Shown here: positions 22,301 to 33,493 of the stretch, in pieces
Position numbering within the stretch: position 1 is the stretch's first letter
Layout of the letters: every line of letters begins with the position of its first letter
Assembly (NCBI GenBank): GCA_022747635.1
Contig: JAKTNV010000018.1
Coordinates: 5,207,813-5,271,812 of the forward strand
Length of the DNA: 64,000 nt
Source: Hetaerina americana
Taxonomy: Eukaryota; Arthropoda; Insecta; Odonata; Calopterygidae
Reading direction: 5' to 3'
Notes under the pieces: model-generated
Database searches by the model: none
What the model saw: only the letters and a program-made list of their open reading frames with translations
Told to the model about the DNA's origin: nothing
Translations under genes and position numbers: made by a program

Positions 22301-23480
22301 CTGTTTGCTTCGAATTGTTTCTGGGTCCTTTTTGACGGAATATTATTTTCAGAGAACTCCCGTAATGATGCATCGCCACGACAACTTTCAGCAACAGTGG
22401 ACATCGTAACTTGAGTCAACTAACCTTTGATAAATTTCGTCGCACTGTAACATTACCTTAAAGTACGGAAAGTACTTAAATCAAATATCGACGCCGGCGG
22501 TATAATGCGATATCCCTTATGCATGAGTTTATGAGTGTTTCTTTAAATTTTAATCGTTTTCGTAATATGATATAGTTTAGATCGTTATTTCTTAAACTTG
22601 GAACTGAATTGTAGGTTAGGGGAAGAATTATTATTGTATCATACAGTGACTAATGCAGAATAGTACTCAAGACTGCACTTACTTCAGATAAAATGAGTTC
22701 TTCCAAGTTTCCAAATTTGGATATTTATATTGAAATATTTAATGATGCACGCAACGCATTAGGAATTTTTTAAGCATTTCACAACTTACTTCAATGTTAG
22801 GAAGCACAATGTTGCCCTCTGTCACAAAGCGACTGAAAAATGTTAAGGTTTTTTCTTCCTTGTCAGGTCGCTCTATTCTTAAATGTTAATTGAGACTATA
22901 AGGGTATACCGCCAATCCGGAAGCACCCTATCGCATATAATAATGTGCTTGTATATAAGAGACTCAAATAATCCTTACTCAAATAATTCCACATAAAAAC
23001 TTCTACATGTCTTTTTTGATGAGTAATTTCCCGCCATTCTGTTCCTACAAGAAAAGTTCAAATATAAAATTTTCTAAAATAAAATGTACCATGTGTATTA
23101 ATTAAAAATGAATGCTCTCATGAGTTATTCATAAAAGGTGGATTCAATGCTGCAGTGGTGCTTTTTAAAATAGAGTTACTAATAACCATATTCCGTTTCA
23201 TCTGGCGCTGGCTCAACTACAGTTTATTCCTTAGCGACGCCCCCTATTCATTCGATGACACGTAATTAAGGGAGCATCCGTGAAAATGTGTATTTGGTAC
23301 TCAATTTACTCGTAAAGGAAAAGTATTTCAAAAGTTTTCTTTTTGTTCAAAGAATTAATGCGAATATTGCCAATTGTATGATGAAAGCTATGCTTCAAGT
23401 AAATGTACAATAGCAGGAACACCGTAATTTGGATATGTGAACTCGGAATTTATTGACTGAATTTATCATCTGCTTCATGG
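22301..23480. other. Gene B downstream flank
   Basis: No gene. Near-identical inverted copy at 45,840-47,000 (gene D flank) and more diverged homology to the gene A flank at 10,485-12,650. It carries the empty mariner site near 22,738. Confidence 0.6.
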
Positions 23481-23596
23481 AATCAGAAGCCTAGAGAAGA
23501 TGAGCGATCCCGCCTGCTAAACGTTGGAATGTCTGAAAACGCCGGGCCGATGTTCGACCAATTACGCAATCGAGGAATCGTAATCACTAATTTTAA
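23481..23596. mobile_element. PLE-1 pseudo-LTR remnant
   Basis: CAGAAGCCTAGAGAAGATGA, AACGCCGGGCCGATG and CAATTACGCAATCGAGGAAT match the left end of PLE-1 copy alpha (13,822-13,920). Truncated; the corresponding remnant in the D flank is at 45,711-45,835. Confidence 0.7.
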
Positions 23597-23865
23597 CTGC
23601 TTACAAGGACTTAGAGCTGATGTATGTTTTGGTCACATATAAAACCCAGAAATCTCGGTGTAAATTACCCTTCCTCGATTGCTCCATTGGTTAGGGAATG
23701 CGGCTAGCAAGTGGAAAAAAGCCGGTGCTCAAGTCCTGGTCAAAGTACGAACGTTTATCTGTAAAAAAAATTCGAAACATATAGTGGACTTTTTCAATAA
23801 TTTGCAGGAAGTCACTCCCGCCCGATGCCCCAAACGAGGCTCATAATTTCTACGTGAACGTTTAA
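23597..23865 (+). mobile_element. tRNA-derived SINE-like insertion
   Basis: 269-bp insertion (counting one target copy) that is absent at the matching place in the D flank. It is flanked by TTTAA. It carries a degraded tRNA-like head: CTCCATTGGTTAGGG (A-box-like), GCGGCTAGCAAGTGG and GTGCTCAAGTCCTGG (B-box-like). This resembles the better SINE head at 38,071. Confidence 0.65.
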
Positions 23866-24220
23866 ACCCAATTACCCAATTGTATTCAGACGCAGACACT
23901 GGAGCATGTCTGCCATAGGTCCCATCCAAATGCCATCTCATTTTTTTTGAGTTCTCATACAAAGTAATGTTTCCTCACCGCACGAATGATTATTTTTCCC
24001 AATTTTCCAAATGAGTATACGTTTCTTGCTTTAACTTGGATATGAAAATGATACCAAGTAACGAATACAGATAGATGAAAATTTAACTGTAGTCCTGTAA
24101 GACATGAAACTTAAAATAGGGTTAATCATTTTTCTTCAGGCTGTGTTAGCCTTTAAAAGATTTGAAACCTTTTACACCAAGGCGCGACGCTGCTTTCCCA
24201 TGTGACCTTCCTCTCCGGCG
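23866..24220. other. End of the B/D inverted duplication
   Basis: Unique-looking sequence with no gene, matching the inverse of 45,360-45,710. The match ends near 24,220, where D abuts a LINE-A copy. Confidence 0.6.
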
Positions 24221-24301
24221 TTTGTCAATTTGTCTGCTAGCAGGTGAAAGAACGCACTTTCTCTTGGTCAAAAATATTTATACACACACACACTCATATA
24301 T

Positions 24302-24318
24302 TTATATACCGATATATA

Positions 24319-24390
<72 letters not shown>
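24302..24390. repeat. (TA)n microsatellite
   Basis: TA array that forms the 5' boundary of LINE-A copy 4. Confidence 0.95.
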
Positions 24391-24394
<4 letters not shown>

Positions 24395-25425
24395 AATAGA
24401 TTGGAGGGAAAGGAGGCTAATCCGCAACCTGTACATGTCTCAGACTGTTCAGGTGCGAGTGGGGAACGAGGAGTCCGGTTGGGCGGTGTTAAGAAGAGGT
24501 GTAAGGCAGGGTTGCCTATTATCACCGTTGCTGTTCAACCAGTATGCCGAGGAAATGAAAAAAGGGGCATGGGAAGAACTGGAAGTAGGAATGAAAGTGG
24601 GCAGGAAATTCTTGAAATCAGTTAGGATTGCTGATGACCAGGTTTTAGTTTGTCAGTCAGCCAAGGGGCTGCAAGCATAGCTTTGTTAATTGGAAATTCA
24701 GTGCGAAAGGAATGGGATGAGAATCAATATTAATAAAACAAAGGTTATGCGATTTTCTAGAAAGAAAAAGGCTAAGCTTCACGTTAAAATAGGAGGGCAA
24801 AAACTAGAGCAGGTGAAAAGTTTCCGTATCTTCGAAGTGTTTTGGACCAACACGGTTAAAGTAGTAGGGATGTAAGGAGAATAATTGCGCTGGGAAAGAG
24901 GCTTTCACAAGGAGGAGGGAGTTGATGACGGGGACGTTGAGTAAGGATATTAAGAAAAGACTCGTAAAAAAAGTGACATGGAGCGTAGCTATGTACGGCG
25001 CGGAAACGTGGTTATTGAAACAGAAGGATAGACTGGAGGCTTTTGAAATGTGTGTGCGGAGGAGAATGGAAAAGGTGAAATGGACAGAAAAGAAAACAAA
25101 CGAGGAAGTACATGGTATGGTGGGTGAGGAGAGGGGATTTTTAAGAGAAACCCTATGGAGGCAGGAAAAGTGGCTGAAGGGGGTATTGACCGGGGGCAGT
25201 TGACCGGGATATTGAAGACTGTAATTGAGGGGAGAATGTTAGGCAAACGAGGAAAGGGAAGGAAAAGGAAAGGGATGTTGGACGGGATGAAGGTTGGAAG
25301 AAAGTACTCAGAGCTGAAGAGATGCTGATGTAAAGTAGGATGTTGTGTTTTGCTAGGGGTCACAAATTATTTAATTGGTAATTCTTTCCATCCAAAAACC
25401 TATCTTAACCGATAGATTACCAAAT
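24391..25425 (+). mobile_element. LINE-A copy 4, 5'-truncated in the RT
   Basis: Begins within the RT domain at ATAGATTGGAGGGAAAGGAG. It keeps VRQGCLLSPLLFNQYAEEM, ADDQVLVCQSAKG with an intact ADD, and the C-terminal region (SVAMYGAETWLLKQKDRLEA, TNEEVHGMVGEERGFLRET). It has frameshifts near 24,680, 24,870 and 25,200. The 3' end ATAGATTACC is followed by AAT-rich tail repeats and a TA array. Confidence 0.9.
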
Positions 25426-25449
25426 AAAAATAATGATAATAATATTAAT

Positions 25450-27258
<1,809 letters not shown>

Positions 27259-27308
<50 letters not shown>

Positions 27309-27310
27309 CA
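27259..27310. repeat. (TA)n microsatellite
   Basis: TA array bounding PLE-2 on its 5' side and the inverted PLE-1-associated unit on the other. Confidence 0.95.
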
Positions 27311-28395
27311 TATATAGGCATGCTGTATGCATGGCGTTCGATTACCTGTTTTCCACTCGGTTCTAGGTTAATCGCGGGTTGCCAAATGGAATTGTATGCA
27401 GAGGGAATGCCTGGTGACAAACAAACCCCTACCGAACTACCTTGTGACATCCTAATTCCTATTGTGTAGGTGGAGACTGCCGTCTTCTAAACCTAATTCT
27501 TTCATTTCTTCTTACACCCACCCATACACCTTCCTTGCAATATCCCACACACGTTCCCTATGTCCCTCCCCTGTGTTTCAATCTCTCGACTCTATATTCA
27601 TGAGAACGAATTTCCACCCCGTTGCACGATCACTTATCTTCTTCAGGCTTATGAACTCCTGAAGCTGCCGGCAGAATTGTTCGCCGATACGTCGACCAAA
27701 ATGGGGAGGTTAAACAAAAGTAAAAACCGAGATAAAATAAATTCATGACATATGGCCGGAAAGCAGTAATGATCCTTTTGTGAAACTTATCCATGACAGA
27801 GTAAATTACTAAAAGACTCTTTACACGCGGTCAAATGTCGATTTATTTATTTTTATTTATTTATTTATTTATTCATTCAGTAAAAGTTCTAAAACAGCAC
27901 ATTTTGGCTTTTACATCGAACTGTTGAATTTTAACGCTTCACGTATAAAATGAAATTGACGATCTAGCTAGTGAAGGAACAATCATATTTCGAAGGGGAC
28001 GTTAACATTTGGAAAAGAAAATTCTCATTACTCTATTGTAAAACCCTTCTTTGAGCATCCATTCAAAGATTTCTGATGACATCACCACAAATTTAGAGAG
28101 AGAAAAATAGACTAAGCTAGTAACTAAGCGCGATGTTTTATGATCAGATTGGCAAATGATCTAAACTATGGCATAAATGATGAAAATTTTAAGAGTCACA
28201 CATGCATTCATTTATGCTGGATTTATTTTAATGACAACTACAAGGCATTTAGTTTCCTTGTATTGACCTCATCACATACCTTTCGCATCGACCTTCGAAT
28301 GCATTTGCCAGAGATTAAAACTCTTCGATGACCTGCTTATTAAATTCAAATTTATTTGAAACATTGAATATTTATGTTTACCTCCAGTTCGCCAT
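27311..28395 (-). mobile_element. PLE-1-associated non-coding unit, copy beta
   Basis: Inverted copy of the unit at 43,388-44,280. It carries an extra insertion of about 100 bp with a TTTA-repeat tail (27,834-27,935) that is also in the gamma copy (43,670-43,755) but absent from alpha and delta. No gene. Confidence 0.6.
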
Positions 28396-28482
28396 ATGTT
28401 ATATATTTATGTATATATATGTATTTATTTGTATGTATATATATATATATATATTTGTATATATATGTATATATTTATATAT

Positions 28483-28536
<54 letters not shown>

Positions 28537-28600
28537 TTATTTATTTATTTATTTATTTGTATGTATATATATATATATCTGTATGTATATTTTTTTTATT
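28396..28600. repeat. Degenerate (TA)n / (TTTA)n tract
   Basis: TA-rich microsatellite with TATG, TTTA and GTATG interruptions. Confidence 0.9.
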
Positions 28601-28611
28601 TATAAATAAAT

Positions 28612-28796
28612 ACAAAGATCCGAGGTCCGAGTCCCGGTCAAGGAAATATTTTTACTCTTGTGATCCGTTCGATTCCGCCTTCCCCACCTCTATTGTGTTC
28701 GTCCTTTATATGTGTTCCTATCCCTTTTCCTTATATCTGTTTCTGTATATATGAGTATTTATCCGCCGTTTGGCGGGATTTCGTGTTTGAATGTGT
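28612..28796 (+). mobile_element. tRNA-derived SINE, 5'-truncated
   Basis: Starts within the tRNA-like head with a B-box GGTCCGAGTCCC. The family body follows (ATATTTTTACTCTTGTGATC, GTGTTCGTCCTTTATATGTG, CGCCGTTTGGCGGGATT). It ends at a TA array. Better copies are at 31,572-31,765, 31,990-32,228 and 38,060-38,301. Confidence 0.8.
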
Positions 28797-28811
28797 ATAT
28801 ATATATATATA

Positions 28812-28881
<70 letters not shown>

Positions 28882-28895
28882 ATTATATATATACA
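28797..28895. repeat. (TA)n microsatellite
   Basis: TA array between the SINE and PLE-1 copy beta. Confidence 0.95.
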
Positions 28896-28919
28896 TATAC
28901 ATAATATATACTAGTAATT

Positions 28920-30600
28920 GCTATAATTAGACAGTAGTATAATTATAGCAATTCCACCGAACCCTGATGAAGTTAGCTTGGATACCACAAATTTTGAAAT
29001 AAGTAATATTCAAATTTGCTGTTCAATTTGCTATTCAAAAGTTTTCCATATTTCAAATAAGATTTTCTACGGTCAACGTGCCTTGGTCCAAAGTGGCTTT
29101 ATCCAACCTATATGCATTACCAGTTGCGGCAGAGAATTTTAATAACCCTATTAATAATAAACTTTTACAAACATACTGATGAAATATTAATATGACTTAA
29201 TTTTGGCATTAATTTTTTAAAAAGTCACTGACACCAAATAATCCGTGGAAGAGGAAAAAAATGGAATCATCATTTTCGCGTTGACACAAATGTATTCACC
29301 GTACTTAAAATATTTTGTTTCCTTTAGCCTTTGAATGAGTAAAACTATAAAAACATTCACTAAAAAAGGGTAGATAATACTTCCAAAAATGAGTGCGATG
29401 TACGAATAAGGCCATTGTGTTCCATGAAATGTCGTCGTTACTGGCAAACGATAAGTTTAGCCTTTAATTGTTTTGGATTGTGCGTGGAAATAGTCTCAGG
29501 GCCACTCACCAAACGAAATTGAGAATGAGGTCATTCGTAAACAATAACCGCCATTCATCAAAATGCATTTCATGTTTCCCTATTATTTCCATAAAGTCCA
29601 CCAAGGTAAAAAAAATTAAACAGAGTATTTAAATCGAAGTGTAACATGGACCACAGAAGAAAAATGAAAAGGGCGACATTTTAATTCCAAGAATGCATCC
29701 AAAGATTGTTGAGTTCTACATCTACTTTGCTGGAGGGGAACTCGAAATGGATAAGTTAGCCATTAACCACGTGAAGAATAGCCGAAGGTGAAAAGTAGAC
29801 CATCAAGAAGAGGCGATTGGTATATAAATCGAGCCAAATCGTCCTCATCAAAACTAATTTCAAATTTAACGACAAAAAACGGGGTGATATATTTGCGAAT
29901 AATAGGCGCTGAAATGGGCACGCGCATGGCTAATGCAAATATCAATCTTTTTATGGGTGAAATTGAACATATCCTGTTCCAGCAGAAAACCCTAAAACCA
30001 CTCTTCTGGGCCCAAAATATTGATGACATTTTCCTTCTTTGGTCCCACAGACGCAAAACCTTTTCCTCCTTTGTTTCCCCTCTCAATTCTTCCTCCTCGG
30101 TATCTTTCACTTCATCTTTATCTGACTCGAACATCACTTTCCTAGATATCAACATTCACCTCCAGAATATTAGGTTTTACACCCCTGTCCACATTTAACC
30201 AACCAATAAGCACAGTATCTTCATTTTCACAGCTGCCGTCCATCGCTTACAAAACGCTCCATCCCCTTATCACTCTCAATCCGGGGCCTCTGTCTCTACA
30301 ACAACACCCCGTCCTAACAGAAATACTTGGACCAGTGACATGTCTATCAGATAATGTGGGTACCCCGAAATACTACTGAACAGTAAAATTTTCAATCCGT
30401 CAACCCAACACCCTCCTATCCGCAAACCCAGTAGACCAAAATGCCATTATCTTACCATTTCAAGGGTTTCTTTCTTTTGGGGTGCTTTATGTTTCGAATG
30501 TGGCACATTAACTATTTAGTCAGGCTATAGGCGCCAATGAATGCTCTGAAATTAACATTTTTGACTACGCCCTAATGGTATCCTTCTTCTTGCGTGTTCA
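28920..30600 (+). mobile_element. PLE-1 copy beta
   Basis: Sense-strand copy of PLE-1. The RT core at 29,788-30,198 (136 codons) differs from copy alpha by very few residues (AQNIDDIF for AQYIDDIF, which alters the aromatic before the catalytic aspartates). The 5' non-coding end starts at ATAATTATAGCAATTCCACC. The 3' part after FYTPVHI is degraded, and its end at about 30,600 abuts LINE-A copy 5. No GIY-YIG domain. Confidence 0.85.
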
Positions 30601-30611
30601 TCCATTTCCCT

Positions 30612-31506
30612 CCTGAACAGTCTGAGACATGAAAAGGTTGCGGATTAGCATCCTTTCCCTCCAATCTATTCCTATGTTCTGCAATATACTCATTAGTATT
30701 TCCCAATTCACTCTATCGACCGCTTTTTCGAAAGCTACGAAACAGGAAAATACCTTAGGGTGGTTTTCTATATTCCTCTCGATTAATAATCTCATCTCTG
30801 GCATCACGCGTACCTCTCCCCTTCCTAAACCCAAACTGATCATCCCCTAAGTAATCATTTGTTCTACTCTCTATCTATTTGCTCGGTGGCATGTATATCT
30901 GAATAATAACCAAGTTCGTCGGTTCTGCTTTCATCTCTACTGGTAACAATCTATCCGTTACCTGCTTTATGTTAACTACGCTTCTTCCTACCTCTTCATT
31001 TACTACTATGGCAACTCCTCGTTGTCTCTCGTCCCCGCCGTGGTATATTATTCTATAATTATCACACCTAGTAATCCGCGCTATCCTTCCATCTCATCTC
31101 GCGCAGACCTAAAATATCTATTTTTCCCCTTTCCATCTCTCGCTTAACATTCTCCAATTTCCCTGTCTTCATCATTGTCCTAAAATTCCACATCCCTATT
31201 CTAACTAATTTGGTCTTCTTTTCCAGCGTCTTCTGCCCTGCTACTGCCTGTTTTACCTTGCAATGGTTCCGTGGGATGTCGACCGCAGAAGGCTTGTCTA
31301 CCCCGCTGCCGGGCAGGAAACACTACTAATTGGCCCCGTAATTGCCAGGACTCAAAATCTCTGTATTGTCCATCATATTTATCTTGGGAATGATCATTGA
31401 CGTGGTTCCCCGTTGCCTTTCTCAAATATATGATACATATATCCTATCGATGGCATCCCATATCTGGTCCGATGTCTCATGCCAAACCACACGCACCGCC
31501 TGGTGC
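30612..31506 (-). mobile_element. LINE-A copy 5, internally deleted
   Basis: Antisense copy. The 5' part (31,200-31,506) begins at the inverse of GCTGCACCAGGCGGTGCG, the same start as copy 6, so this may be the true 5' terminus. The endonuclease region is joined near 30,870 directly to an RT piece (DRVNWEILMSILQNIGIDWR region) that ends at 30,612. Both 3' half and linker are missing. Confidence 0.85.
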
Positions 31507-31507
31507 A

Positions 31508-31571
<64 letters not shown>
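31507..31571. repeat. (TA)n microsatellite
   Basis: TA array between LINE-A copy 5 and the inverted SINE. Confidence 0.95.
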
Positions 31572-31765
31572 TCATACATATAGAAACAAGTATAAGGAAA
31601 AGGGATAGGAACACATAAAGGAAGAACACATTAAAGGTGGGGAAGGCAGAATCGAACGGATCACAAGAGTTAAAATATTTCCTTTACCGGGATTCGATCA
31701 CCCGATCTTTCCACTCCGGGCGGATGCTCTTAACCACATGAGCTATCGAGGAAACGTTATTTACC
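31572..31765 (-). mobile_element. tRNA-derived SINE (left arm of a SINE pair)
   Basis: Antisense SINE: B-box inverse GGATTCGATCACCC and A-box inverse AACCACATGAGCTATCGAGG. It lies tail-out against a TA array and head-to-head with the sense SINE at 31,990 across a ~225-bp spacer. Confidence 0.8.
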
Positions 31766-31989
31766 CTGAAATCCTCGGGCCAATGTGGCTCATCTTTTTC
31801 TTCTGGCTATGCGTGCCACGAAACGCACTGTTCCTCTCCTGTATGATGTTGTATGAATTCCAACCAACCCACTGTCCTTTCCTCTTGTGTCGTGTGCATT
31901 TCCCCTTTGGTGGGTGAAACAGCCCCGTGACGCCATCTATTCGCTGAAGAATCGGGGCGCATGGCGACATATTACACCCACGGATCTCA
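31766..31989. repeat. Spacer between inverted SINEs
   Basis: CCAATGTGGCTCATC to CACGGATCTCAGGG; also found at 37,845-38,060 next to another SINE of the same family. It therefore belongs to a recurrent composite. No ORF of note. Confidence 0.6.
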
Positions 31990-32228
31990 GGGTGTATTAC
32001 CTTTCCTCGGTAGCTCAAGTGGTTAAGAGCATCTGCCCGGCAAATGGCAAGATCCGGTGATCGAATCCTGGTAAAGGAAATATTTTTACTCTTGTGATCC
32101 TTTCGATTCAGCCTTCCCCACCGTTATTGTGTTCGTCGTTTATCTTTGTTCCTATCCCTTTTCCATATATCTGTTTATATAAATGAGTATTTATTCGCCG
32201 TTTGGCGGGATTTTGTGTTTGAATGTGT
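31990..32228 (+). mobile_element. tRNA-derived SINE (right arm of a SINE pair)
   Basis: tRNA-like head CCTCGGTAGCTCAAGTGGTT (A-box TAGCTCAAGTGG) and GTGATCGAATCCTGG (B-box) with the family body ending GAATGTGTGTATATAT. Confidence 0.85.
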
Positions 32229-32282
32229 GTATATATATATAAAATATCTTCGAAATGGAACGCTCATCGGCGACACACAAAT

Positions 32283-32490
32283 ATATAAAAACACAGTTGT
32301 AAATTTTTAGAATATAGAGACACAAAGAAAGGACACTCACAAATTGTTATTTTACGTTTCGACAGCACGGCTGTCGTCTTCCTAAAGGCGGGAAGACGAC
32401 AGCCGTGCTGTCGAAACGTAAAATAACAATTTGTGAGTGTCCTTTCTTTGTGTCTCTATATTCTAAAAATCTACATCTGTGTTTTTATAT
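32283..32490. repeat. 208-bp palindrome of two PLE ends
   Basis: Two arms of about 100 bp around an 8-nt centre (TAAAGGCG, 32,383-32,390), nearly perfect except for a few mismatches and an extra A at the outer ends. Each arm carries GAAGACGACAGCCGTGCTGT then CGAAACGT, the same PLE terminus seen singly at 15,801-15,905. The hairpin GACAG-CCGTG-CTGTC plus GAAA resembles the stem II/core of a hammerhead, with a degraded first core strand. Confidence 0.9.
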
Positions 32491-32493
32491 ATT

Positions 32494-32534
<41 letters not shown>

Positions 32535-32600
32535 GTTATATAAAGATATAAATATATATTTTGATAAAATAATAAATTATATATATGTGTGTGTATATAT
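32491..32600. repeat. (TA)n tract, interrupted
   Basis: TA-rich sequence leading into the gene C upstream region. Confidence 0.9.
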
Positions 32601-33049
32601 AATCTGTGTCTTCTATATGAATGTATTTAGTGGTTTTAATAAAATGAACGCTTTTAAGAACTTATTTTTAATTTCGGTGGTCGTAAAATTTAAATGCCGG
32701 GAATAAATTTATTACATATCCTCTGCAAACAAATCAACAAGTATTATTCCATCAAGTCACACCTGGGGATTGGAGTTCCCTCAATTCGGCTTCATAATCT
32801 TGGTAATTTAACCTGCTGTTTGAAACATATAAAATGATATGCTATTATCCTGTTTGGACCCAAGTGGCCTACAATTGGGGCCTGTGACGACCCCTTAGCG
32901 CTGATTCCCTCTTTTTCCCTTAACTTCAATGGAGATTATGGTCGGTTTCACTGGAATTCTTTCCCGGGCTATCGAAAAATTTTCTTGTCGCTGTTATTTA
33001 ACTTTGAAAGTATCGCTTTCCCTTACCAATTTAGTCCTCCCTGAAGCCA
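32601..33049 (+). promoter_or_regulatory. Conserved upstream region of gene C
   Basis: Corresponds to 2,161-2,781 of gene A. Its distal ~420 bp recur inverted at 37,215-37,640, so gene C lies between two inverted copies of this region. Confidence 0.6.
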
Positions 33050-33099
33050 CCGAAGAGACGGTTGATATAAAAGCTGGGACTTCTAATGCCAGTGTCAGA
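33050..33099 (+). promoter_or_regulatory. Gene C core promoter
   Basis: CCGAAGAGACGG at 33,050-33,061 (one change from the other copies), TATAAAAG at 33,066-33,073, predicted start A33097 in TCAG. Spacing is unchanged. Confidence 0.8.
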
Positions 33100-33133
33100 A
33101 GCCGATACGTTCTTCGAGTTGAGCAGTCATTTG
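33097..33133 (+). other. Gene C exon 1 (non-coding)
   Basis: 37 nt ending CATTTG before GTGAGT. Intron 1 is 350 bp and ends TTCTTCCAG at 33,483. Confidence 0.7.
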
Positions 33134-33493
33134 GTGAGTCCAAATCACGAGTAAACTTTTATATAGCATTCGGAAGATGACTTCTTGTATTATTCCAGTA
33201 GAGACCTAGGTGTTTATTGCAATATTTTATTTAGCCGACATCTTTCTTTGGCATCTTAGACGTCTATTTATTTAAATAATTTATCACTATAACATAGACT
33301 TTCGTACAAGTTAGTTTTCACGCATTAAAAGCAAGGCCATGGATGTCAATACTTTATCAAAGGCCACCCGGTTATTTAGTTGCCGTATTTTTCATTTGGT
33401 TTCAAAGGCCGATGATTTGTGCAATTCCAATCAGTAGGCTTAATTATGCGAATATAATTTATTTCACTTTTCATTTCTTCCAGATTTCACACA

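Noticed and set aside
22188..22409. 73-codon ORF identical in the B and D copies (46,896-47,117)
   Set aside because: It overlaps the 3' UTR and poly(A) signal, and its identity reflects the near-identical inverted duplication. No equivalent in A or C.
28962..28990. CTGATGA at the PLE-1 ends (also in inverse near 43,080, 15,630 and 56,275) as a hammerhead core
   Set aside because: No GAAA follows at a usable distance and no stem II can be drawn.
32283..32490. A microRNA precursor from the palindrome
   Set aside because: Perfect long arms shared with PLE ends elsewhere indicate mobile-element origin; no evidence of processing.
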